Assembly (NCBI GenBank): GCA_947445035.1
Contig: CANFCK010000004.1
Coordinates: 124,001-188,000 of the forward strand
Direction: 5' to 3'
Length of the DNA stretch: 64,000 nucleotides
Source of the DNA: Deltaproteobacteria bacterium
Lineage (GTDB): Bacteria > Myxococcota_A > UBA796 > SXON01
Part shown: piece by piece, positions 42,932-50,860 of the stretch
Numbering within the stretch: the first letter of the stretch is position 1
Layout of the letters: the number at the start of each line of letters is the position of its first letter
Translations under genes and position numbers: made by a program
Notes under the pieces: model-generated
What the model was told of the DNA's origin: nothing
Databases searched by the model: none
What the model saw: only the letters and a program-made list of their open reading frames with translations

Positions 42932-45160
42932 GTGCCCGTGTTCGCTGCCGCCTTCGCCTTTTACGTCGCGGTCGCCCTCGCTGAGGAATCGCCGGTGCGC
43001 ATCGAGGTTGCGGACGCCTTGGGCACCGCCGGCACGACCCTCGACCTTCCCGTGCACCTGCTGGTGCCGCCCGGCGCTCACGTGTACGCGGAGATGGTCG
43101 AGATCGAGGTTGTGGATGCCGGCGGGCTCGTCGTGGGCGCGCTTGTAGAGCCCCCGGGCAAGCTCTTGGCGGACCCCGCCAACCCGGCCCGCCAGCGCGA
43201 AGTCTACGAGGCGGGCGACACCGTCCTGTCGCTGCCGCTGACCCTCCCGGCCGGTTCGCCGCGCACCTACACCTTGAAGCTGCTGGCCCGCCACCAGGCC
43301 TGTCGTGTGGGCCTCTGCTACCCGGCGCGTGAGGATGCGCTGACGGCGACCGTGTCGGCGGCGGGCATCGCCCCGGTGCCCGGTATCGGAACCGCCGCAG
43401 CCGCCCCCCCTGCGGATGCGCCCGCAGCGCTCTTTGCGGCGGCACGCTCCCCCGACGGTACGGTGGCGATCCACGTCGATCTTCAGGGTGACTGGCACAT
43501 CAACAAGATGTTTGTCGGGCTCAGTGTCAGCGCGCCCGCCGGCTACACCGTCGGTGAGCTGGTCCTGCCGCCGGCCACTTCGAGCGGCAAGGTAGAGGAC
43601 GGGAGCTTCCGCGAAGACTTCGTCGCCGACTTCACCGTGGTGGCGCCGATCACCGGGCCGGAAGGCCCCGCGATGGTGACGGTCGACTTCGCCTACCAGG
43701 CTTGCCAAGGCGTGGCGTTGTGCCGGATGCCCACCGCCGAGGCGGTGAAGGTCCCGATCGTCGTGCTCCCCGCCGGGCAGGTTGCGACGCTGCCCGACCC
43801 GGCGACGCTGGTTGACCCCACACCCGCGGCTCACACGCCGCCTGTTGTGGTCGCTGCGGCGCTTCCCCAAGCCGAGCCGACCAACGCGTTCGCCGCGGCG
43901 GCAGAGCGCGGGCTGCTCTTCCTGGTAGTCCTCTGCTTCATGGCGGGCGTGGGGGTGTCGTTCACGCCGTGCGTACTACCCATGGTGCCCATCACGATGG
44001 CGATCATCGGGGCGCGGGGGGCGACGACCAAGCTGCAGGCGTTCTCGCTGGCGTTTGTGTACACGCTGGGGCAGACGCTGGTCTACACCGGGCTTGGTGT
44101 CCTCGCGGGAAAGACCGGGAGCCTGTTCGGCAGCCAGATGCAGAACCCCTACCTCGTCGGTGGGATCGGCGTTCTCTTCGTCGGAATGTCGTTGGCGATG
44201 TTCGGCTTCTTCGACATCCAGGTGCCCGGCTTCATCCAGAGTCGGGTCTCGGGCTACGAAAAGCGTGGTGGCTACGGGGTCTCGTTCGTGTTCGGCATGA
44301 TCGGCGGGGTGCTCGCCGGTCCATGCAGCGGGCCCGTGGTGATCGCCATCCTCGGCAAAGTGGCCATCGAGGGCCAGGTCGGGCTGGGCGCGGCGCTGAT
44401 GGCGGCGTTCTCGACAGGCATGGGCATGATCTTCCTGGTCGCTGGCGTCGCGATGTCGGCGATCCCTAAGCGCGGCGCGTGGATGGCCCTGGTGAAGAAG
44501 GGCTTCGGCCCCGTGCTCCTGCTGATGGCGATCTTCTTCACCAAGACATTGTTCACCGATTTGCAGGTCGCGCTCTTGACCGCGGCCACGCTTTTGGTCA
44601 CCGGCGTCTTTGCCTGGCCCGACGCCGCTGAGGACGAAGGCTTCTGGGTCTCGCGGGTCCGGCAGCTCTACACGCTCGTGGCGGTGCTGGTGGGCGCGTG
44701 GCTCTTGGTAGGGTCGCTCATGACCTCTGGTTTCTTGCTCCCAAAGATGGGCGCGGCGGCCGGCACGCCAACGGGCGTCAACGTGGCCCAGAACGGCCCC
44801 GGGATCACGTGGCTCGCCACCGAGGAGGCGGGGCTCGCCGCGTCCGCAGCTGCGGGCGGCAAGCCCCTGATGATCGACTTCACCGCGGAATGGTGCGCGG
44901 CCTGCCACGAAATGGAGAAGCTGACCTACACCCAACCCGGCGTCATCGCGGCGTCCGAAGGTTTTGTGACGGTGATGATCGATTGCACCGACAAGGCTGA
45001 TCCTGTCGTGGCCGCGGTGCAGAAAAAGTACGGCGTGATGGGGCTGCCCACGGTGGTCTTCGTGCGGCCTGACGGCACGATTCTGGAAAGCACCGTGGGA
45101 TTCGTCGAGGCCGCGGACTTTGAGGTCGTCATGGCGCGCGCCAAGGCCAAGGCGGGCTGA
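42932..45160 (+). CDS. dsbD: Thiol:disulfide interchange protein DsbD with two N-terminal alpha-type domains
   Basis: 742 residues. It passes electrons from cytoplasmic thioredoxin to periplasmic reductases. GTG at 42932 gives the signal (VPVFAAAFAFYVAVALA). Residues about 20-150 and 160-300 look like two copies of the DsbD alpha domain; each has a Cys pair (ACRVGLCYP; ACQGVALCRMP). The membrane part (about 320-600) keeps the two conserved cysteines (SFTPCVLPMVP and LAGPCSGPV). The C-terminal thioredoxin-like domain has EWCAACHEMEK. The two-fold N-terminal domain is unusual, since DsbD normally has one. The stop overlaps the next gene (TGATG). Confidence 0.9.
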   Translation: MPVFAAAFAFYVAVALAEESPVRIEVADALGTAGTTLDLPVHLLVPPGAHVYAEMVEIEVVDAGGLVVGALVEPPGKLLADPANPARQREVYEAGDTVLSLPLTLPAGSPRTYTLKLLARHQACRVGLCYPAREDALTATVSAAGIAPVPGIGTAAAAPPADAPAALFAAARSPDGTVAIHVDLQGDWHINKMFVGLSVSAPAGYTVGELVLPPATSSGKVEDGSFREDFVADFTVVAPITGPEGPAMVTVDFAYQACQGVALCRMPTAEAVKVPIVVLPAGQVATLPDPATLVDPTPAAHTPPVVVAAALPQAEPTNAFAAAAERGLLFLVVLCFMAGVGVSFTPCVLPMVPITMAIIGARGATTKLQAFSLAFVYTLGQTLVYTGLGVLAGKTGSLFGSQMQNPYLVGGIGVLFVGMSLAMFGFFDIQVPGFIQSRVSGYEKRGGYGVSFVFGMIGGVLAGPCSGPVVIAILGKVAIEGQVGLGAALMAAFSTGMGMIFLVAGVAMSAIPKRGAWMALVKKGFGPVLLLMAIFFTKTLFTDLQVALLTAATLLVTGVFAWPDAAEDEGFWVSRVRQLYTLVAVLVGAWLLVGSLMTSGFLLPKMGAAAGTPTGVNVAQNGPGITWLATEEAGLAASAAAGGKPLMIDFTAEWCAACHEMEKLTYTQPGVIAASEGFVTVMIDCTDKADPVVAAVQKKYGVMGLPTVVFVRPDGTILESTVGFVEAADFEVVMARAKAKAG

Positions 45161-45450
45161 TGCGACGCTTCTCTCAGCGCGCCCGCGCTTTGATCGAAGA
45201 GTACGGCACCCTCGGGCTGGTGGTGTGGTTCTCGGTCTTCGGGCTGAATCTCGCGTTGGCGGCCCTGGTTCTCGAGCTCGGCCTTGACTGGCCTTGGCTG
45301 GAGAGCCGGGTTGGGAGCGCCAGCACGATTGCCGGCGCGTACATCATCGCCAAGCTGTTGATGCCGGCCCGCGTGCTGTTGGTGGCGGCGTTGTTGCCCC
45401 TCGTGGCCAGGCTGCGACGGCGGCTGGTCGGCGAGCCGACGTCCACGTGA
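45160..45450 (+). CDS. DUF1279/FAM210-like small membrane protein
   Basis: 96 residues with two membrane spans. EYGTLGLVVWFSVFGLNLAL and AYIIAKLLMPARVLLVAALLP match the two conserved parts of the DUF1279 family (FAM210 in eukaryotes), whose C-terminal half has K-x-L-x-P-x-R. Role unknown. The start overlaps the dsbD stop (TGATG) and its own stop overlaps the next gene as GTGA, so it is translated with them. Confidence 0.7.
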   Translation: MRRFSQRARALIEEYGTLGLVVWFSVFGLNLALAALVLELGLDWPWLESRVGSASTIAGAYIIAKLLMPARVLLVAALLPLVARLRRRLVGEPTST

Positions 45451-45842
45451 TCTGGTTCCTCCTGGCCTGCGAGGCGGAGGAGGTACGGGTCGCACGCTGC
45501 CAGGCCCCGCTCGTCGAGCTGGTGACCTGGCGGAACGAACGCTATCGTGAGTGGCTGGCGGGCCGCGAGTTGCTCAGCGGACCGCAGATGCTCGTCGTTG
45601 AGCGAGACCGAGTCGCCGCCTCCGTGGCCCGCATGCGCCCGGACGTGGGCGCGTGCGCGAGCACCTGGCGGATGGTCCTGTGGTCGACGCCCGACACGCC
45701 GACGGCGCGCCTCCGGGATGAAGCGGTGCGCCAGGTGCTGGGCCTGCCCACCATCGACTATTCCAGCGTTGCGGTCGGGATCGCGGGGGTGACCACCGAC
45801 GGGCGGCCGGGGTTGCCCGGCCAGGAAGAACGTCGCGAGTGA
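45447..45842 (+). CDS. Small lipoprotein, unknown function
   Basis: 131 residues. VIWFLLACEAEEVRV gives a very short lipoprotein signal from GTG 45447, which overlaps the previous stop (GTGA). Charged, mostly helical sequence with a second Cys (VGACASTW) and RYREWLAGRELL. No family recognised. Last gene of the dsbD operon, followed by 80 bases to the convergent lamin-tail gene. Confidence 0.6.
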   Translation: MIWFLLACEAEEVRVARCQAPLVELVTWRNERYREWLAGRELLSGPQMLVVERDRVAASVARMRPDVGACASTWRMVLWSTPDTPTARLRDEAVRQVLGLPTIDYSSVAVGIAGVTTDGRPGLPGQEERRE

Positions 45843-45922
45843 ACCGCGATGTGCGTCCAGCTCACGCCGGACGAGCGACCGGTCCGCGAGGTGCGGCGAG
45901 CTGGCGCATCGCCCAGCCGAAC

Positions 45923-46468
45923 TTAGCCGCCGTTGGATTCGTCGTACGTCGGCGCCTGGTTGACCCAGTTCTTGGTGCCGTCGGGCACCCGCGCGGCTGC
46001 AACATCCGCGGTCTGGGTGCTGTCCCAGCGCACTGAATCGGCGGTGACCACCTGATTGTCCTCAGAGTAGCTGAGGAAGACGAAATCGCCCTTGGCCCCG
46101 AGCTTGAACGTGGCGTGCAGCTCGTCTGCCGTTTCCTGCTCGACCTGCTTGTCGCACCACACCACGAGGTAGCCGTGCCCCGGAATGCCCTTGCCGGCCG
46201 GAAACTGGTAGAGCGTGGGCTCACTTTCGGTGTCCGTCAGGTAAAAACCGTCGAGCTGAAGGATGGTGTCGCTGGGGTTGTACAGCTCGATCCAATCGTC
46301 GTACTCGCCCGCATTGTCAGCGTTGTTCGAGTCGTTCTTGGCGAGCACCTCGTTGATCACCAACGGGGGCGCGGTGATCGTGGGGCCAGAGTCCCCGCCG
46401 GTGTCGCCGGTGTCGCCGGTGTCGGGGTCTTCGGTGGTACAGGCGGCGAGGGCGAAGGCAAGAAGCAT
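45923..46468 (-). CDS. Lamin-tail-domain lipoprotein
   Basis: 181 residues. Signal MLLAFALAACTTEDP with lipobox, then a short linker of Asp/Thr/Gly repeats (GDTGDTGGDSG) and a lamin tail (LTD) domain: LVINEVLAKND, DDWIELYNPSD, LDGFYLTD and KLGAKGDFVFLSY. These phrases are the standard core of bacterial LTD domains found in secreted or surface proteins. Start at ATG 46468; longer frames upstream are shadows. It diverges from the radical SAM gene. Confidence 0.85.
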   Translation of the reverse strand: MLLAFALAACTTEDPDTGDTGDTGGDSGPTITAPPLVINEVLAKNDSNNADNAGEYDDWIELYNPSDTILQLDGFYLTDTESEPTLYQFPAGKGIPGHGYLVVWCDKQVEQETADELHATFKLGAKGDFVFLSYSEDNQVVTADSVRWDSTQTADVAAARVPDGTKNWVNQAPTYDESNGG

Positions 46469-46611
46469 GGACGGATCCTGGGTTGCGGTGCGGACGCAGC
46501 TTAGCACCGATGGGCGTGCTGTAGCATGCCTGACCGATGGCTGACATTCTGCACAGCCATCGGTCGGCGGGTCGGAAGCCGGTGCTACCATACGAACACT
46601 CCAGGGCTTGT

Positions 46612-48087
46612 ATGAGCACCAAGAAGACCCGCATCCTCTTCATGAAGTACCATGAAGCGGCAGACCAGCAGCCGCTCTCTAAGAAGGCCGCGGAAAAGCT
46701 GGGGATATTCCCGTCGCTCCCCCTGCTGCAACTCGCCGCCTGGGTTCGCGAGGCCGGGTTCCCGATCGGGTACATCGATCTCCACGCTGAAAACCTCTAC
46801 CCGAAGGATGCCCACAGCCGCGTGGCCGACTTCAAGCCGGACATCGTGGCGCTCACTGCCAAGACGTTGGGCTGGCCGGCGGTCATCGAAGTGGCACAGA
46901 TGGTCAAGGAGGCCTGCCCGAACGCGATCGTCGTGGTCGGCGGCCCCCATCTCAGCATCTACCCCAAGGAGTCGCTGACCTGGGATTGTTTCGATCTGGC
47001 CGTCGTGGGCGATGGCGAAGAGACGTTCCTCGACATCTGCGAGGCCGTCGAAGCCGGCGCCAGCCTGGACGACATCCCTGGCACCTGCGTCCGCAAAGGC
47101 GGCGAAATCGTGATGAACGCGACGCGCGCCGTGCCCAAGGACATCGACCGCTATCCGATGCCCGCCTGGGACCTTGTCGACGTCAATCGCTACCACTGCC
47201 TCACGCTGCTCAAGCCGTTCGCGACGATGGTCACCACGCGAGGCTGCCCTTGGCATTGCGGCTACTGCAGCCAGGTTTACAGCGACAAGCTCCGCTTTCG
47301 GGCGCCCAACCTCGTCGTGGACGAGATGGAGTACCTGGTCAAAGAGCACGGCATTCGTGAAATCGTCATGTTCGACGAGACCTTCACCATCGGGAAGAAG
47401 CGGATGCGCAAGTTCTCCGAGGAGATTTTGCGTCGCAACCTGAAGGTGAAGTTCAACATCCGCGCGCGCGTCGATACTGTCGATCGCGAGGTGCTGGAGA
47501 TGCTGAAGGCGGCGGGTCTCCGCAGCATCCACATGGGCGTGGAGGCGGGCACGGACCGCGTGCTCAAGATCATGAACAAGCAGATCACCCGCGAACAAAC
47601 GGAGCGGGCGTTCCGCATCGCGCGCGAGGTCGGCATCGAGACCCGCGGCTACTTCATGGTCGGCTACTACGACGCCTCGCCACAGGACATCGAGGAGATG
47701 ATCAACTTCTCCGCCAGTCTTGGGCTGGACTGGGCCAGCTACAGCGTTGCTACGGCCCTTCCCGCGACCGACCTTTACCGGATCGCGCAAGAACGCGGCT
47801 ACGTGGACGGCGACTTCTGGCGTCGCTACACCATCAACGGTGGTGGGCCGATTCCTCAGCTCGAAACTGAGACCTTCACCGCCGAGCGGCTGCGCCAATA
47901 CCGCACCAAGGCCTACCTCAACTTCTACATGCGGCCCGACCTCATCCGTCGCAAGCTCAGCAAGTCCGAAGGTCGCGAGGAGCTGATGGAGATGCTGGGC
48001 GGCGTCACTGTGCTCAGCGAAATCGTCAAGAGTACCCTGACCAAGGCCATTCCCAGCGTCGGCATTGGCAAGTGGGGGACGGTCTAA
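46612..48087 (+). CDS. B12-binding-domain radical SAM protein
   Basis: 491 residues. Residues 1-150 form a cobalamin-binding-like Rossmann domain (PDIVALTAKTLGWPAVIEV, VVVGGPHLSIYP, GDGEETFLDICEAV), with Asp56-Leu-His58 in the position of the usual DxHxxG motif. The radical SAM core has Cys212, Cys216 and Cys219 in TTRGCPWHCGYCS for the 4Fe-4S cluster, and HMGVEAGTDRVLKIMNK. It is the family of B12-dependent methylases and related enzymes such as lipid-modifying and hopanoid enzymes; substrate unknown. ATG at 46612 is preferred to 46537. It lies next to a polysaccharide cluster. Confidence 0.9.
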   Translation: MSTKKTRILFMKYHEAADQQPLSKKAAEKLGIFPSLPLLQLAAWVREAGFPIGYIDLHAENLYPKDAHSRVADFKPDIVALTAKTLGWPAVIEVAQMVKEACPNAIVVVGGPHLSIYPKESLTWDCFDLAVVGDGEETFLDICEAVEAGASLDDIPGTCVRKGGEIVMNATRAVPKDIDRYPMPAWDLVDVNRYHCLTLLKPFATMVTTRGCPWHCGYCSQVYSDKLRFRAPNLVVDEMEYLVKEHGIREIVMFDETFTIGKKRMRKFSEEILRRNLKVKFNIRARVDTVDREVLEMLKAAGLRSIHMGVEAGTDRVLKIMNKQITREQTERAFRIAREVGIETRGYFMVGYYDASPQDIEEMINFSASLGLDWASYSVATALPATDLYRIAQERGYVDGDFWRRYTINGGGPIPQLETETFTAERLRQYRTKAYLNFYMRPDLIRRKLSKSEGREELMEMLGGVTVLSEIVKSTLTKAIPSVGIGKWGTV

Positions 48088-48123
48088 GGGAACGCAGCTC
48101 TTCGGCCGTTTACGAGCGTTGCC

Positions 48124-48139
48124 GCACCCTCCCGGGTGC
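48124..48139. other. Short GC-rich hairpin between convergent genes
   Basis: GCACCC / GGGTGC, a 6-base stem with a 4-base loop, 37 bases after the radical SAM stop and about 100 bases before the methyltransferase stop. No T-run. It could assist transcription termination, but short hairpins are frequent in such GC-rich DNA. Nothing else was seen in 48088-48237. Confidence 0.3.
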
Positions 48140-48237
48140 TCGAAATCCGCACGACCGCCCCTCGCTCGATCGGCTTCCGGACGAGGTCGTCGCGCGGGTT
48201 CGGCTCGCCGGCGTTCCTGCCGAGCGGCCGGCCCCGC

Positions 48238-49119
48238 CTACCTCCCCGATCGCATCGCCACAAAACTCGCGCTGCCCCCGATCCCCAGCCTCGCGCCGAT
48301 TGCGTCAGCGCCCGTGAGCGCCTGCGCGAGCGGTAAGACCACCGTGGCGTAAAACTTCTGGTGGCGGCTCGCGGTTTGACGAGGGAACTCCGCGCTTTGC
48401 GTGGGGGTGCCGGCGGCGTCGCGTGCGCCGCCGCGGTGGCGGAGCTTGCCCAGCCAGGGCATGAACCGGTGGTCGTGCAGGGGTTGCAACCACACGTTGA
48501 AGCTCCGCACCTCGAGCACGTCGAAGCCGCAGGACTCCAGCCGCGTCCGCATTTGCAGTCGCGTCGGGAGGCGCTCGTGGTAGTGACCGACGCTGGCCTG
48601 CCGGGCGGCGAAGTCGGCGGGGTCGCGGCGGCGCTGCCAGCCGTCAAAGCTGCCGCCGATGTCCGCGACTGGCAGGTGGCACACCAACCGCCCTCCCGGG
48701 CGCAACACCCGCGCCGCCTCACGCAACGCTGAAAGCATGTTGCTGACGTGCTCAAAGACGTCGAACGCCACCAGTCCGTCGAAGGACCCCGCCTCAAAAG
48801 GAAGCACCTCCGCGCTGGCCACGGTCCACGTCGTCGGCGAGCCGCGCGCTGCGGCAAGGCGGTTGTGGGCATCAACCCAAACGGGCGAGATGTCGACGCC
48901 GTGTCCGACCACCTGATGGTGGCGCTCCAACCACGGCAGCGCCCCGGAGCGATGGCCGCCAATCTCCAAGACCGAAGCGCCCGCGGCCAACTCCAGCGCC
49001 TGGAGCAGCCCCCGCTGGTGCAGGAGCGTCAGGTTGTGGGGGTGGTCGAAGTCGCTGAGTTCGCCGAGCTTTTCATCGTAGATGTCCGCCTGCCGGGCGG
49101 TGTTCTCGTCGCTGGCCAT
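48238..49119 (-). CDS. SAM-dependent methyltransferase
   Basis: 293 residues. Class I methyltransferase motifs: SVLEIGGHRSGALPW (motif I), VASAEVLPFEAGSFDGLVAFD, and ARVLRPGGRLVCHLP. The C-terminal 100 residues are a separate region (RLQMRTRLESCGFDV and SFNVWLQPLHDHRFMPWLG). Possible targets include sugar or polyketide-type compounds; no direct evidence. ATG at 49119 lies three bases after the stop of the phosphodiesterase-like gene, so they are cotranscribed. Part of the polysaccharide cluster. Confidence 0.85.
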   Translation of the reverse strand: MASDENTARQADIYDEKLGELSDFDHPHNLTLLHQRGLLQALELAAGASVLEIGGHRSGALPWLERHHQVVGHGVDISPVWVDAHNRLAAARGSPTTWTVASAEVLPFEAGSFDGLVAFDVFEHVSNMLSALREAARVLRPGGRLVCHLPVADIGGSFDGWQRRRDPADFAARQASVGHYHERLPTRLQMRTRLESCGFDVLEVRSFNVWLQPLHDHRFMPWLGKLRHRGGARDAAGTPTQSAEFPRQTASRHQKFYATVVLPLAQALTGADAIGARLGIGGSASFVAMRSGR

Positions 49120-49121
49120 GG

Positions 49122-50786
49122 TTATTGAAGATAGCCGAGGCCGCGGAGGCGCTCTTCGATGGCGCGATCGGTGGCGGCGTCCGACACGCGGGCTTGGCCC
49201 GTCCACCCGGTGGCCTCAGACCAACGCGGCCGCAGCGCGCGCCCGGCCACGACGATGTCGCGCAGCACCACGCCGTCCACGTCGTCAGGTATCGGCACAT
49301 CCATCAACGCGAGGATGGTCGGAAATACATCGTTGATCGAGGTGTCCTCGCGCGTTCCGGGGGCGATGTCCGGCCCCCACGCCAAGAAGATCCCGTCCGG
49401 CTCGTGGTTTCCGCTGGCCCAGCCGCTGGGCTCGAAGACCGCCGCCGGAACCTCGCCCTCGGAGTAGTAGAACCACACGCTGTCGTCATGCTCCGCCACC
49501 AGCAGGTCCGCTGCAAGGTCGACGTTGGGGCCTTCGTAGAGGTCCTCCCTCCTCCGCGCGGCGCGTACGACGACGTTTCCTTCTGGGTCGCGCATCGCGC
49601 GGAGGCGCTCCTGCAAGCGGGCGACCAGCGCGTCGTAGTCCGCGGGCTCGACGCTGCCGTGGCGGTCGCGCCCTTTCAGGTTGATACGGATGGCGTTGGT
49701 CCCGTGGCAGAAGGCGCTGGTGTGCTCCCAGTCGATCTCGGCCGCAAACCTAGATAAAGAGTCGCCCGCTCCCAAAAGTGCCTCCCCGCCGAACCGCCGC
49801 GCAGTCTCAAGCAGCTTACGGGAATCGATGCCGGCCCGCGTCAGGACGCTGCGCACCGCATGCAGGCGGTTCCTGGTTTCCCGGCCGCCTTCCTTGAACT
49901 TCAGGAAGCCCTCCTGGGCCAACCACGTGTTCAGGAAAACCTTGTAGCGACAGGGACCAAATCCGTGGTCGCTGACGAAGAAGACGTTGGCGCCCTCCGG
50001 GCGCCGATCCACCATCTCGCCGATGCGGACGTCCAAGATGCGGTAGACATCCAGGATCCGCTCACGATATTTCGCCGCCAGTGCCGCATCGAAGCGCGGG
50101 TGGAGCGGGTCCACGATGTGCCAGAGGCAATGCTGCATACGGTCCATCTCGACCCAGACGCACGAGAAAAGGTCCCAGGGCTCGCTGTCCATCAGGTGGC
50201 GCACGACCTTGCCACGCTCTTCGATGAGGTGGGTCAGCCGCGCCAGGAAGGGGAGGACGTCGTCTTCTCGATCGCACAAGTGGGTGTCGATCTTATATTC
50301 AGGAGCGAGCCGATCGAGGGTGGCCCTGAACTCCGGCGGGTACAAAAAGCCCGGGGTGTCCTTGCTGGGGGTGAGCATGTCTCCGATCGCGATGCCGTTG
50401 ATCGCGCGGGCCGGGAAGGTCAGCGGCAGGTTCACGGTGGCGACGCGCCGCTGTCGTGCTGACAGCACCTCGAAGATCGTCTTGCTCTGCATGTGCGTGC
50501 TGTCGATCGGCCGGTACAGGTAGGTGCCAGGCACCGGCTCGGTCCAGTCGAAGACGCCATGTTTGCCGGGTCCTTTTCCAGTCTGGTAGCTGGTCCAGGC
50601 GGTGGCGGTCATCGGCGGGACGACGCTCCACAGCGGGCCGCAGCAGCCCTCGGCCTGCATCCGGGCCAGATTCGGCATCACCCCTTCGAGGAAAAGGCGG
50701 TCCAACAGCTTCCATGTGGCCCCGTCCAGTCCGATGACCACGGCGCGGGCGGAGGTGGGCGCAGGCCGGGACAGAGGCAGCTCCAA
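49122..50786 (-). CDS. Alkaline phosphatase/type I phosphodiesterase superfamily protein
   Basis: 554 residues. VVIGLDGATWKLLDRLF (first metal Asp), PLWSVVPPMTATAWTSYQTG with the nucleophile Thr, FSCVWVEMDRMQHCLWH, SDHGFGPCR and NHEPDGIFLAWG (final metal ligands) follow the nucleotide pyrophosphatase/phosphodiesterase pattern. No signal peptide, so it should act in the cytoplasm, perhaps on a nucleotide- or lipid-linked sugar. It is divergent from wzc with about 74 bases between. Similar enzymes stand in exopolysaccharide clusters of other myxobacteria, which supports but does not prove this job. Confidence 0.85.
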   Translation of the reverse strand: MELPLSRPAPTSARAVVIGLDGATWKLLDRLFLEGVMPNLARMQAEGCCGPLWSVVPPMTATAWTSYQTGKGPGKHGVFDWTEPVPGTYLYRPIDSTHMQSKTIFEVLSARQRRVATVNLPLTFPARAINGIAIGDMLTPSKDTPGFLYPPEFRATLDRLAPEYKIDTHLCDREDDVLPFLARLTHLIEERGKVVRHLMDSEPWDLFSCVWVEMDRMQHCLWHIVDPLHPRFDAALAAKYRERILDVYRILDVRIGEMVDRRPEGANVFFVSDHGFGPCRYKVFLNTWLAQEGFLKFKEGGRETRNRLHAVRSVLTRAGIDSRKLLETARRFGGEALLGAGDSLSRFAAEIDWEHTSAFCHGTNAIRINLKGRDRHGSVEPADYDALVARLQERLRAMRDPEGNVVVRAARRREDLYEGPNVDLAADLLVAEHDDSVWFYYSEGEVPAAVFEPSGWASGNHEPDGIFLAWGPDIAPGTREDTSINDVFPTILALMDVPIPDDVDGVVLRDIVVAGRALRPRWSEATGWTGQARVSDAATDRAIEERLRGLGYLQ

Positions 50787-50860
50787 AAGGCTACGTTGTC
50801 TAACGCTCCCGGTGACCTCTGTCTGAATCCCCGAGTCGACCGCACCGCCCCCGTCGTTCG

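Noticed and set aside
46585..47898. 437-codon minus-strand frame opposite the radical SAM gene
   Set aside because: Arg/His/Asp-rich shadow with no domain; the plus strand has intact B12 and CxxxCxxC motifs.
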